Shown one piece after another: positions 48,854-56,478 of a DNA stretch of 64,000 nucleotides. The notes below the pieces were generated by a model. That model ran no database searches. It saw only the letters and a program-made list of their open reading frames with translations, and was not told where the DNA came from. Source of the DNA: Polyangiaceae bacterium. GTDB taxonomy: Bacteria > Myxococcota_A > Polyangia > Polyangiales > Polyangiaceae. Position numbers and translations under genes: made by a program. The stretch lies in assembly GCA_019637265.1 (NCBI GenBank), contig JAHBVY010000002.1, positions 682,001 through 746,000 of the forward strand. The letters are read 5' to 3'. Each line of letters starts with the position of its first letter. The first letter of the stretch is position 1.

Positions 48854-49053
48854 GCTCACTTTGCGCCTTCATGCTGCCTCCTCCCAGGCTCCCAAGCCCC
48901 TGCTCACGCAGCTCCAAACCGAGCACGCTGGTGCTGACCCGCGTGCCATGATCACACGATTTTCACAAGGGAATTCTAGCCACCTCACCTGAATGCACGC
49001 CCCTGATACGCGCGCCGCAACCAGGGCTACCCAGGGATCGCACCGTGGCGGCG

Positions 49054-49077
49054 GGCGGCCACGGGGGGCCGCCCTAC
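49054..49077. repeat. GTAGGGGC-type palindrome
   Basis: GGCGGCCACGGGGGGCCGCC followed by CTAC, almost identical to the copy inside the coding linker at 35706. In the 278-bp gap between the DUF1566 paralogs. Confidence 0.75.
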
Positions 49078-49150
49078 GCATCACTGGCGGTCGGGCGTAG
49101 CTTGGGTACCGACGGGTGGCGGGCTCGGGCCCCAGTGACCAACCCCGCCT

Positions 49151-50941
49151 TCACCGGACGCAGCGCACCCAGTGCGCGTAGGTCGCGGGGGAGTTGCCGA
49201 CTTGGCCGTTGTGGAAGCCCACGACCCACACGGCGGATGAACCGGAGAACTGAGAGGTGGTCCAGTAGAAGCTGGACTGCGTACCTGGGAATATCGTCAG
49301 GTCCGTGTACGGTGAGGCAGACTTACGACCTGGCACCAGGTTGCTCAGCTCGGCCACGGTGGGCAGGCGCCAGTCCGCCTTCCCATCCAGCAACAGGCCT
49401 TCACAGTAGCTCACCGCGTCCGCGTGGTTGTGTGTGCTGAGTGAATTCCCGCGCTGCCACTCGAGCCCCGTCGCGTGGTCGACCACCGTGCCACCCGTGA
49501 CCTCGAAGAAGTGGCCACTCACGGGGATGGGCCGCTGAGGGGTATCCTCCGCCACGCAGCGCACGCGCCGTGAGGCGCTTGGGCTCGATGTGTAGGCGCT
49601 CCCAGAGACGAACTCCAGGCACCACTTATTGCCATTGGTTCGCCCCGTGGCTGACCAGAACTCCACGCTTGGGGTGCTGGGGAACGCGACGCTGTCTATC
49701 GCGGGGGTGTTCCGCCCGTAGTCCACTAGGGAGCGCAGCTCCATCCGCGTCGGCAAGCGCCAGTCGCTGCGGCCACCCCACTCCAGATCGTCGCAGTAGC
49801 TCGCCGCCTGTGCCCAAGTGAGGCCGCTCGGCGCAGGCTCCCGCTGCCACAGCAGGCCGGTCACGTTGTCCAGCACCGTCTTGGCGGCCTCATCGAAGCT
49901 GTAGCTGCGCGGGTGGCCCGGCGTACCTGGCTGCGGACCGCGCGCGTAACCATCGTAGTCCTCGCAAGCCCCGACGATGCAAGCCTGGGCGCTCAGGCAG
50001 GCGGCGCCCAGGCTTACGGAGGTCAGGCCATCTGACGCACAGCTACGTGGCTCAGCACCCTCGCAGTAGTCCGCGCTCGGCTCGCAAACCCAAGGCTCAC
50101 ACACCCCCGCGCTGCACTTCGCCTGGACGCAAGGCGGCAAGGCCACCGAGCTCAGCCCATCAGCCTGGCAGCGCCGCGGCTCGTCCCCATCACAGTAATC
50201 AGCGCCTGCGTCGCACACCCAGTCCGCGCACTGACCGTCACCCACGCAGCTCTGTCCAACATCGCACGGCGACGACGCCTCCGAAGAGCCGCTCGCCGAA
50301 CAGATAGTTGGTATGCCTTCCTTACAATACCTGGTATTGGGCTCGCATAGCAGCGCCTGGCACTCGCCGTCCTCACAGCGCTCCGTCGCAGAGCAGCTCC
50401 GCGTCTCGATGAGGGTGAAGCCATCTGCGGAGCATACCTCCACTTGGTTCTGGGTGTTGCAGTGAGTGCCCGGGCGGCACACCCAGCTCTCGCACTGGCC
50501 GTCGAAGCACCGCTGGTTCACGCCGCAGGGCTCGCGCTGCGTCACCGCCAGGCCGTCCGCCGCGCAGGTGACCACCGTGTTCCCCTCGCAGCGCACGCTC
50601 GCCGGCTCACACGCCGTGGCCACGCAAGCACCATTCACGCAAGCCGGTGTGTCCCCGGAGCACACCTCCTGAAGCTGGAAGCCGTCCCCGTCCGCTCGGC
50701 ACACCTCCACCACAGTGCTCGTACACCGCAGCTCCCCCGCCTCACACAAGGGCGTGCCCGCGTTGACGGCGTTCTCCTCACTGCCACAACCACTGGCGCT
50801 GAGCGCCCCCAGCGCCAACAACAAACCCACGCCAAGGACGCTGAGCGGACGAACGCCAGCAGCTAGCGGGCGATGACGGCGCCGGCTTCGACCGTTCGGC
50901 TCACTGCCGAACCCCCGCAACCCATGATCTCGTTTGGTCAT
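49151..50941 (-). CDS. Cys-rich lipoprotein with two DUF1566 domains (paralog)
   Basis: 596 residues. ATG with GGGAGG 6 nt upstream. Signal peptide with lipobox S-A-S-G-C near 52, then Cys-rich modules and two DUF1566 domains as in the downstream paralog (W-R-L-P-T-R-M-E-L-R-S-L and W-R-L-P-T-V-A-E-L-S-N-L). The two genes are a tandem duplication; the block encoding the first modules (about 50508-50770 against 48430-48680) is nearly identical while the middle modules have diverged. DUF1566 is common in large surface proteins of Polyangia. Function unknown; probably outer-membrane exposed and disulfide-rich. Confidence 0.85.
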   Translation of the reverse strand: MTKRDHGLRGFGSEPNGRSRRRHRPLAAGVRPLSVLGVGLLLALGALSASGCGSEENAVNAGTPLCEAGELRCTSTVVEVCRADGDGFQLQEVCSGDTPACVNGACVATACEPASVRCEGNTVVTCAADGLAVTQREPCGVNQRCFDGQCESWVCRPGTHCNTQNQVEVCSADGFTLIETRSCSATERCEDGECQALLCEPNTRYCKEGIPTICSASGSSEASSPCDVGQSCVGDGQCADWVCDAGADYCDGDEPRRCQADGLSSVALPPCVQAKCSAGVCEPWVCEPSADYCEGAEPRSCASDGLTSVSLGAACLSAQACIVGACEDYDGYARGPQPGTPGHPRSYSFDEAAKTVLDNVTGLLWQREPAPSGLTWAQAASYCDDLEWGGRSDWRLPTRMELRSLVDYGRNTPAIDSVAFPSTPSVEFWSATGRTNGNKWCLEFVSGSAYTSSPSASRRVRCVAEDTPQRPIPVSGHFFEVTGGTVVDHATGLEWQRGNSLSTHNHADAVSYCEGLLLDGKADWRLPTVAELSNLVPGRKSASPYTDLTIFPGTQSSFYWTTSQFSGSSAVWVVGFHNGQVGNSPATYAHWVRCVR

Positions 50942-51119
50942 CCGTCGCCTCCCATGCCTTCACCTTCTCAGCCAGGCGCGGGCGACGCTATTTCAGCGCG
51001 ATGTCAGCCCCACCTGGGGCGGCGCAACCCACTCTGATCGAATGAGACCAGAGGCTCCCCCCGCGGCGCAAGGGGTTTCTCGGGCGCTCGTGAATCCACG
51101 TGGATAGCCGCCCCCGCGG

Positions 51120-51803
51120 TCAGCGTTGCTCGATCTCCCACACCAGCTGCTGGTTGCCTTGCGCGCCGGCGAAGCGGAGGCCGAAGTATTTGGCTTCGGG
51201 GGAAATGGTGAGGCCGCCGTCGGGGCGCCGCGTGGGGAAGCGGAGACGGAAGGCGCGGCGCCAGGGGGTGGTGTAGGGGAAGTAGGTGCGCTCCACGGCG
51301 CCAGGGCGCTCGATGGGGATGATCTCGCGCGGCGGTGTCTCGTTGCCTTGGTCGTCAACCATGCGTACGACCCACGCGGGGTCGTCGCGAGTGAGGTCAG
51401 CCCACTTGTGGTTCTCGGCGAAGAGGGCGATGTAAAATTGATGGTGCTCCCGCGACTCGCTCAGGGTGCGCTCGAGCAGCACGCGGCGCTGGTCCACGCT
51501 GAGGCGATAATCCGAGGCGTAGCGGACCACGTAAGCCCAGCGGAAATCCCAAGCCTCGTACGTCGCGGTGACGTTGAGCACGTTGTCGAGCTCCCGCATC
51601 ACGATGAGCTCGCTGTTACGCGTCCAATGGTCCAGCACCCGATCGTAATCGGTGGCGACGTACTCCCGCGCGCCCTCGCTGAGGCTCACCTTCGGCACGC
51701 CGCAGCCCGTGGCAGCCACCACGAGCCCCAGCGTGATGCACAGCGCCGCGAACCCCGTGAGGCAGGGCAGGCGCGGGGCGCGGGGAGGGAGCTGGCAAGC
51801 CAT
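51120..51803 (-). CDS. hypothetical lipoprotein
   Basis: 227 residues. Signal peptide with lipobox A-A-T-G-C near 34. The mature domain starts V-S-L-S-E-G-A-R-E-Y-V-A-T-D-Y and has long helices (R-N-S-E-L-I-V-M-R-E-L-D-N-V-L-N-V, V-D-Q-R-R-V-L-L-E-R-T-L-S-E-S-R-E-H-H) followed by strands with a Y-F-P-Y-T-T-P-W-R-R-A-F-R-L-R-F-P segment. I do not recognise the family. It is upstream of the DUF1566 pair by 178 bp on the same strand, possibly but not clearly co-transcribed. Confidence 0.72.
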   Translation of the reverse strand: MACQLPPRAPRLPCLTGFAALCITLGLVVAATGCGVPKVSLSEGAREYVATDYDRVLDHWTRNSELIVMRELDNVLNVTATYEAWDFRWAYVVRYASDYRLSVDQRRVLLERTLSESREHHQFYIALFAENHKWADLTRDDPAWVVRMVDDQGNETPPREIIPIERPGAVERTYFPYTTPWRRAFRLRFPTRRPDGGLTISPEAKYFGLRFAGAQGNQQLVWEIEQR

Positions 51804-51838
51804 GGAGGACCCGCGCGGCGAGACGCGCGCCCCATCGT

Positions 51839-51943
51839 CTAGCAGAAATCAGCGCTCGCCACTCGGCGTTGTTGCTGCGCGACGGCGCGGGAGCGCAAGG
51901 TGGCGAGCTGCTTCACCTCGCGGCTGGAGCCGGCGAGCGCGCC
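51839..51943 (-). pseudogene. 3-prime gene-end fossil (copy of TPR gene end)
   Basis: Minus strand reads A-L-A-G-S-S-R-E-V-K-Q-L-A-T-L-R-S-R-A-V and on to a TAG at 51841-51839; the intact TPR gene ends A-L-A-G-S-P-N-R-E-V-K-Q-F-A-I-E-R-S-R-A. The frame is the same as that of the Uma2 gene, right after its stop. With 52915-53030 it forms imperfect direct repeats around the Uma2 gene. Confidence 0.75.
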
Positions 51944-51976
51944 CAGGGTGTGCAGTGCGTCTGAGCGCGGCTCGCG

Positions 51977-52783
51977 TCAGTCGAGCGCGTCGGGGTCGAC
52001 GCCCAGCGCGCGCAGCTTGGCCGCCAACTGGTCGGCGCGCGCCTGCTCGCGCTCTCTGGCGCGCTGCTCGTCCTCGAGCTGTGCCAGCAATTCTCGCTCA
52101 CGCTCGAGCGCACCCACCACTTGGGCGTTCACCATCTCGTCGAGCCGCACGATGAGCTCTTCGGCGTCGGGCAGCGGCGCGGCGCCACTGAAGAAGCGCA
52201 CCTTGCCGCCCTCCATCGCTAAATCCAAACCGAGCACCTGCGAGCTCCAGCGCCCAGCCTGCGGCACGATCGGAACGTAGCTCTGCTTACCCTCCTCCAG
52301 GCGATACCCAACCAGGCGTTGATGCAAGGGCTCGAACAGGAAGTACTCCGGGATGGCCAGCTTGGCGTAGCGGATCACGTTGTCTTCGCGATCCTTCTTC
52401 GCGTTACCGCGCACGTGCACCTCGAGCACGAAATCGAGGCCGCGCCCCTCGACGCTCACCACCCATTTGTCTCGCGGGTGCGGCTCCACGTCGAGCACCG
52501 CGATCACATCGGGCGCGAACAGCTCTTCTCCTGGGTAGTAGACCGGCAGCTCAGCGGACAAGTACACTGACCGACCGTGGCGCCGGAACCAATCACGGAG
52601 CTGCTCGAGCGCGCTCTTCTTGGGGATTTGATGCCGGTCACCCTCCGGCGCGGTGCTGCGGGGCACCTCCGAGGGCAACATCGCGACCACGGCGGCGCGC
52701 TCCGCCTCGGTCATGCTCGCCCACTGCGCTTCACTCGGCGCGCGCGGAGCCTCGGGCTCGAACTCGTAGCGAGACACGGTCAT
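51977..52783 (-). CDS. Uma2-family (DUF820) putative restriction-endonuclease-fold protein
   Basis: 268 residues. The Uma2 core spans about 75-185: E-L-F-A-P-D-V-I-A-V-L, G-R-G-L-D-F-V-L-E-V-H-V-R-G-N-A-K-K-D and K-L-A-I-P-E-Y-F-L-F-E, giving the D...E-V-x...K-D pattern of the PD-(D/E)xK fold. A coiled coil (about 215-262, Glu/Arg/Ala-rich) forms the C-terminus. Family knowledge: Uma2 proteins are abundant in filamentous and social bacteria and have no settled function. The start at 52783 has a GGAGG close by. It lies between the TPR gene and a duplicated fragment of that gene's end, suggesting arrival by insertion. Confidence 0.83.
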   Translation of the reverse strand: MTVSRYEFEPEAPRAPSEAQWASMTEAERAAVVAMLPSEVPRSTAPEGDRHQIPKKSALEQLRDWFRRHGRSVYLSAELPVYYPGEELFAPDVIAVLDVEPHPRDKWVVSVEGRGLDFVLEVHVRGNAKKDREDNVIRYAKLAIPEYFLFEPLHQRLVGYRLEEGKQSYVPIVPQAGRWSSQVLGLDLAMEGGKVRFFSGAAPLPDAEELIVRLDEMVNAQVVGALERERELLAQLEDEQRAREREQARADQLAAKLRALGVDPDALD

Positions 52784-52876
52784 GGCCTCCGAAGCTTACC
52801 TCCGGAGGAGCCCAGGCGAAAGCGGCGCACGCCGCGTCGCGGCCGCCACGCGCAGCGTGCGACACCAAGGGCGGCA

Positions 52877-52898
52877 GGTACCGCAATCGTGCGGCACC
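52877..52898 (-). terminator. hairpin downstream of TPR gene
   Basis: GGTACCGCA-ATCG-TGCGGCACC, 9-bp stem with one mismatch and a 4-nt loop, 17 bp past the TPR gene stop. No U-tract. Confidence 0.45.
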
Positions 52899-52914
52899 TA
52901 GGGCCTCAACCGCC

Positions 52915-54051
52915 CTACCTGCCAGCCGCGGCCGCCACTTGGCGCTGTTGCTGCTGGAGGTACTGCGCGACGGCGCGGGAGCGCTCGATGGCGAACTGCT
53001 TCACCTCGCGGTTGGGGGAGCCGGCGAGCGCGTTGAGGAGCTTCGTCACCTTATCGATTTGGCGGCTCTGGAACAGCGCCTCGAAGTAGTTGTTCGCGAG
53101 CCGCACGTCGCGCGCCATCTGCGCCTCGTGAGGCTGCAGCATCTCGATCACCTTGTTCAGGTCGCCGCGCTGACCATGCAGCGCGGAGAGGCACACCAGC
53201 GCGAGCGGGTCGTTCGGGTTGCGCTCCACGGCCTTCTCCGCCCAGCGCAGCGCTTCGTCGCGCTTCTCCTCGTCGTTCGCGTAGAAGCCCTGGATGGCGA
53301 TGAACGGCGCCGCGCTCGCCTTGTTCGGCTCCTTGTCCGCCAGCTCGCTCACAGCCTTCACCGCGGCCGCTTCGTCCGCGCCCTCACGCACCTGGGTGAA
53401 GAGGTAAGCCCAAGCGTCCACGCACTTCGGGTCGATCTCGATGGCGCGCTCGATCAGCGCGCGCTCCTCCGCGGCGTCTCCCTTGCCCTTGGCCACCTTG
53501 GCGAGGTGCAGCGTGGGGAACGGGTTGTCCTTCAGCAGGTTCTGCGCGCCCTTGAGCGTGGACTCCGCCTTGTCCCACTTCTCCTGCTGCAGCTGGGTCA
53601 CGCCCAGGCCGAGCCAGTCTTCACCCACCAAGCCACCCGCGGCCACCACCTTGGCGAGCACCTTCTCCGCCTGCTCGATGCGGCCGTACTTCACCAGCTC
53701 CTGGGCGTAGATGCGACCACGGTTGAGGTCTTCCTTGTTCTCTTTCCAGTTGCGATCCAACCCATCGAGTAAGTCATCCAGACCAATGGCGATGGGGCGG
53801 CCCTCCTGATCCATCACCTGCACCGCGGGCCCGTTGAACCCGAGCAGCTTCCACATCTGCTCCTGCGTCACCGCCACGGGGCCCTTCTCGAGCGCCGCCT
53901 TCAGCTCATCGCTCGGCTGGTTGAGCGGCATCACCACCAGCGCGTTCGCGGGCACCCCGCCGGGGAAGGCGCCGACCGGCGCGACGATGGCGGCGCCACC
54001 CGAGAGCTGAAGATTGGCTTGAACGCCCTGGGGCGGGTTCGACTGGGTCAT
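52915..54051 (-). CDS. TPR-repeat protein
   Basis: 378 residues, no signal peptide. N-terminal 110 residues are non-repetitive (L-N-Q-P-S-D-E-L-K-A-A-L-E-K-G, M-D-Q-E-G-R-P-I-A-I-G-L-D-D-L-L). From about 120 on there are TPR helices: Y-A-Q-E-L-V-K-Y-G-R-I-E-Q-A-E-K-V-L, L-G-L-G-V-T-Q-L-Q-Q-E-K-W-D-K-A, A-L-I-E-R-A-I-E-I-D-P-K and A-L-R-W-A-E-K-A-V-E-R-N-P. Family knowledge: protein-interaction scaffold; partners unknown. The Gln/Ala-rich last 15 residues are the part copied downstream at 51839. AAGGA lies just before the ATG. A hairpin follows the stop. Confidence 0.83.
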   Translation of the reverse strand: MTQSNPPQGVQANLQLSGGAAIVAPVGAFPGGVPANALVVMPLNQPSDELKAALEKGPVAVTQEQMWKLLGFNGPAVQVMDQEGRPIAIGLDDLLDGLDRNWKENKEDLNRGRIYAQELVKYGRIEQAEKVLAKVVAAGGLVGEDWLGLGVTQLQQEKWDKAESTLKGAQNLLKDNPFPTLHLAKVAKGKGDAAEERALIERAIEIDPKCVDAWAYLFTQVREGADEAAAVKAVSELADKEPNKASAAPFIAIQGFYANDEEKRDEALRWAEKAVERNPNDPLALVCLSALHGQRGDLNKVIEMLQPHEAQMARDVRLANNYFEALFQSRQIDKVTKLLNALAGSPNREVKQFAIERSRAVAQYLQQQQRQVAAAAGR

Positions 54052-54070
54052 GGCTTCCTTGGTTGACTGT

Positions 54071-54101
54071 GTGGGCGGGCGGGTTTGAAGCCCGCCCCTA
54101 C
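54071..54101. repeat. GTAGGGGCGGG palindrome
   Basis: GGGCGGGCGGGTTTGAAGCC followed by CGCCCCTAC. Same family as 15713, 33258 and the kinase-borne array. Confidence 0.85.
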
Positions 54102-54142
54102 TAGGGGTTGAAACCGGCGCCTAGTGGCGGTCAGGTGGGTGA

Positions 54143-54169
54143 CGGGCGGGCGGTTGAACCCGCGCCTAG
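54143..54169. repeat. degenerate GTAGGGGCGGG palindrome
   Basis: GGGCGGGCGGTTGAACCCGC and GCCTAG; decayed second copy 42 bp after the first. Confidence 0.6.
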
Positions 54170-54285
54170 CAGGCGCAGGTGGGATCCGCGTGGTGAGGAC
54201 GATGCATCCCCGCCGCTTGGGGCGCGGAAGCTAGCAGCGCGGTTCAGCCCCCGCAATACGCCGAGCCGGGCGCACCGGGGCGCCT

Positions 54286-54303
54286 TGCCAAACCCCAAAA
54301 CCC
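54286..54303 (-). repeat. dispersed G-rich motif, copy 13
   Basis: TGCCAAACCCCAAAACCC, 83 bp before the rseP start; one of the best matches to the consensus. Confidence 0.78.
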
Positions 54304-54386
54304 TGCTGAAAACGCCGCTCTAGAGAGCCTACATCGTCTCCCGTGCGTGCCAGGGCTGGCGCCTCAGACTATAAGATCACGTTCCA

Positions 54387-55424
54387 ATGACTATCGCCAC
54401 GGGCATCGTTGCCGTCTTGGGGATCGCGCTGCTCATGGTGGTCCACGAGGGCGGGCACCACTTGGTGGCGCGGGCCTTCGGGATGAAGGTGCTGAAGTTC
54501 AGCATCGGGATGGGGCCGCCCATCTGGCGCCACCAGCCGAAGGACAGTGACACTGTCTACCAGGTCGCGCTGATCCCCTTCATGGCCTACGTGCAGATCC
54601 ACGGGATGAACCCGCTGGAGGAGGTCGACCCGGACGATAAGGAGAGCTACGCGAACGCGAGCCTCATCGCGCGCATCAGCGCCATCTTCGCGGGGCCGCT
54701 CGCCAACTACCTGTTCGCGTCGGTCTTGTTCTTCGGCGCGCTCGTCATCGGCGGTCAGCAGACACCCAGCCTGACCGTCGCCGAGGTGAGCAAGGAGAGC
54801 CCCGCGCTCGCGGCGGGTATTCAAGCGGGGGATCGGATCGTGCGCATCGAGGGCGCTCAGCTGAACGGATGGGACGACTTGGTGACGCGGGTGCAAGCCA
54901 GCCCCGATCGCGAGATCGAGGTGGTGGTGATGCGCGAAGGCGCCGAGCGCAGCATCCGCGTCACGCCCAAGAAGAACCCCGCGGGCAAAGGCCTCATCGG
55001 CGTGAGCCCCACCTTCGAGCGCAGCGACATCGCGCTGGGGGAGGCCACGGAGCGCGCGCTCATCCTGCCCGCCAAGATGGTGGTGGAGATGCTGAAGGGG
55101 ATCGGCCGCATCATCACCGGCAAGGAGAAGGCGGAGCTCGGCGGGCCGATCCGCATCTTCGAGGAGAGCAGCAAGGCCGCCAAGGCCGGCGCCGATCAGT
55201 ACCTGGGCTTGCTCGGTGTGCTCAGCACCTGGCTCGCCGTGTTCAACCTCCTGCCCATCCCCGCGCTGGACGGTGGGCGCCTGATGTTCCTCGGTTACGA
55301 GGCGATCACGCGGCGCCGCGCCAACGCCAAGGTGGAGGCCACGGTGCACTTGGTCGGCTTCGCGCTGCTCTTCATGCTGCTCTTGGTGGTCAGCGTGGGT
55401 GACGTCGGCCGGTTCTTCGACTGA
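54387..55424 (+). CDS. rseP: RseP-like site-2 zinc metalloprotease (M50B)
   Basis: 345 residues. H-E-G-G-H at 20-24 in the first membrane helix gives the zinc ligands and catalytic Glu; the second motif N-L-L-P-I-P-A-L-D-G-G (about 290) provides the Asp. One PDZ domain lies between (about 125-205, S-P-A-L-A-A-G-I-Q-A-G-D-R-I-V-R-I-E-G); E. coli RseP has two, so this is the shorter form. Function: intramembrane cleavage of anti-sigma factors and signal peptide remnants. lpxC follows on the same strand after 138 bp, an envelope-biogenesis context. Contains a perfect 15-bp palindrome at 54543-54557. Confidence 0.93.
   Translation: MTIATGIVAVLGIALLMVVHEGGHHLVARAFGMKVLKFSIGMGPPIWRHQPKDSDTVYQVALIPFMAYVQIHGMNPLEEVDPDDKESYANASLIARISAIFAGPLANYLFASVLFFGALVIGGQQTPSLTVAEVSKESPALAAGIQAGDRIVRIEGAQLNGWDDLVTRVQASPDREIEVVVMREGAERSIRVTPKKNPAGKGLIGVSPTFERSDIALGEATERALILPAKMVVEMLKGIGRIITGKEKAELGGPIRIFEESSKAAKAGADQYLGLLGVLSTWLAVFNLLPIPALDGGRLMFLGYEAITRRRANAKVEATVHLVGFALLFMLLLVVSVGDVGRFFD
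54543..54557. repeat. GACAGTGACACTGTC palindrome in rseP
   Basis: Perfect 15-bp palindrome with one central base, encoding K-D-S-D-T-V-Y in rseP. Shares CAGT-NNN-ACTG with 44231 and 55992. Confidence 0.7.
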
Positions 55425-55562
55425 GCTCGCGAGCTAGCGCCGTGGTTGGATTTCCGCAGGGATTTTATTCGGCTCGCGGCGTGAGGCTGCTGAGCAGAGC
55501 CGCGCGCGCCGCCAGCCGAGATGAGGCGAGCGCCGCGCGTGAGCTAGTCAGGAGGCCTTAGC

Positions 55563-56381
55563 GTGGAGCGCCTCGCCTTCCATGGCCTGGGGCTCCACTC
55601 GGGGGAGCCGTGCAGCCTCGCGCTCGATCGCGATCATGGCCCGGTGCGGCTCCGAGTGGGGAAGCGGAGCGTGGAGCTGGCTCAGCTCACTGTTTTCCGC
55701 ACGGATTTAGGCGTGCAGGTGGGCGTGGAGCCGGAGGGTGAGCTGCCGGGGTTCCGGGTGGATTTGGTGGAGCACCTGTTCGGGGCGCTGGCGGGCCTCC
55801 AGGTGGATGGCCAGCTCGAGATTCGGGTCACGGGCCCGGAGCTCCCGCTGCTCGATGGCGGCGCGCTCGAGCTGAGCCAGGCGCTGCTCGCCCTGGAGCT
55901 ACCCGCGAGCCCTCCGCGGCTCCGGGTGCTGCGCGCGGGGGAGCTACACCTGGGGACGTCGCGTTATGTTTTGACGCCCGCCGAGCGAGTCAGTGTGACT
56001 GTCCAAGTGGATTTTCGGGGGGTTGGCGAGCAATGCGCGAGTTGGGACGGTACCCGCGGCAGCTTCTTGACTGACATCGCGCCCGCGCGCACCTTCGGCT
56101 ACCGCGCGGACCACGCCGCGCTCAGTGAACGCGGCCGGGCGCGCCACGTGGACAAGCGGAGCGTGATGGTGCTCACCGAGGCAGGCGAGGTGGAGCCGCC
56201 GGGGCGCCCCATGGGCCAAGACGAGCTCGCGCGGCACAAGCTGCTCGATCTGCTCGGTGACCTGTACCTCGGCGGCGGCGCCCCCCTCGGCAGCATCCGC
56301 GCGGAGCACCCGGGTCACACGAGCAACCACCGCTTTCTCCGGGCAGCCACTGAAGCCGGCCTGATCGGCCAAGTGAGCTAG
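55563..56381 (+). CDS. lpxC: UDP-3-O-acyl-N-acetylglucosamine deacetylase
   Basis: 272 residues, somewhat short for LpxC (about 300). Opening F-H-G-L-G-L-H-S-G matches G-x-G-x-H-S-G. The zinc ligands are recognisable: H71 in V-E-H-L-F-G-A-L, then H-K-L-L-D-L-L-G-D-L-Y-L (about 224-235, His and Asp) and the catalytic His in P-G-H-T-S-N-H (about 252). A-R-T-F-G-Y also fits. Function: committed, zinc-dependent step of lipid A synthesis. The downstream gene is convergent. A G-rich motif copy and a CAGT/ACTG palindrome lie in its coding sequence without breaking the frame. Confidence 0.92.
   Translation: MERLAFHGLGLHSGEPCSLALDRDHGPVRLRVGKRSVELAQLTVFRTDLGVQVGVEPEGELPGFRVDLVEHLFGALAGLQVDGQLEIRVTGPELPLLDGGALELSQALLALELPASPPRLRVLRAGELHLGTSRYVLTPAERVSVTVQVDFRGVGEQCASWDGTRGSFLTDIAPARTFGYRADHAALSERGRARHVDKRSVMVLTEAGEVEPPGRPMGQDELARHKLLDLLGDLYLGGGAPLGSIRAEHPGHTSNHRFLRAATEAGLIGQVS
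55989..56002. repeat. AGTCAGTGTGACT palindrome in lpxC
   Basis: AGTCA-GTG-TGACT within lpxC, 10 bp before the G-rich motif copy. Shares the CAGT-NNN-ACTG core. Confidence 0.55.
56012..56029 (+). repeat. dispersed G-rich motif, copy 14 (in coding sequence)
   Basis: TTTTCGGGGGGTTGGCGA in lpxC, encoding F-R-G-V-G. Confidence 0.65.
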
Positions 56382-56478
56382 CTGCGCGCGCTGGGCGTCG
56401 ATCCGGATGCGCACGACTGACGCGAGCCGCGCTACTTGCGCGGGTCAACGACGAACGCTTCGAATCGGCAACGTCACC

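Larger units (their letters stand above)
54052..54386. other. divergent region between TPR and rseP genes
   Basis: 335 bp with two GTAGGGGC-type palindromes (54071, 54143) and a G-rich motif copy (54286). No clear promoter boxes; no gene. Confidence 0.6.

Noticed and set aside
51977-52783. Uma2 gene as an insertion-sequence transposase
   Set aside because: No DDE or HUH signature and no terminal inverted repeats were seen; only imperfect direct repeats of a neighbouring gene end flank it.
2900-54303. G-rich motif as a plain transcription terminator
   Set aside because: Copies also occur in divergent promoter regions (12513, 23544, 54286) and within genes, so termination cannot be the general role.
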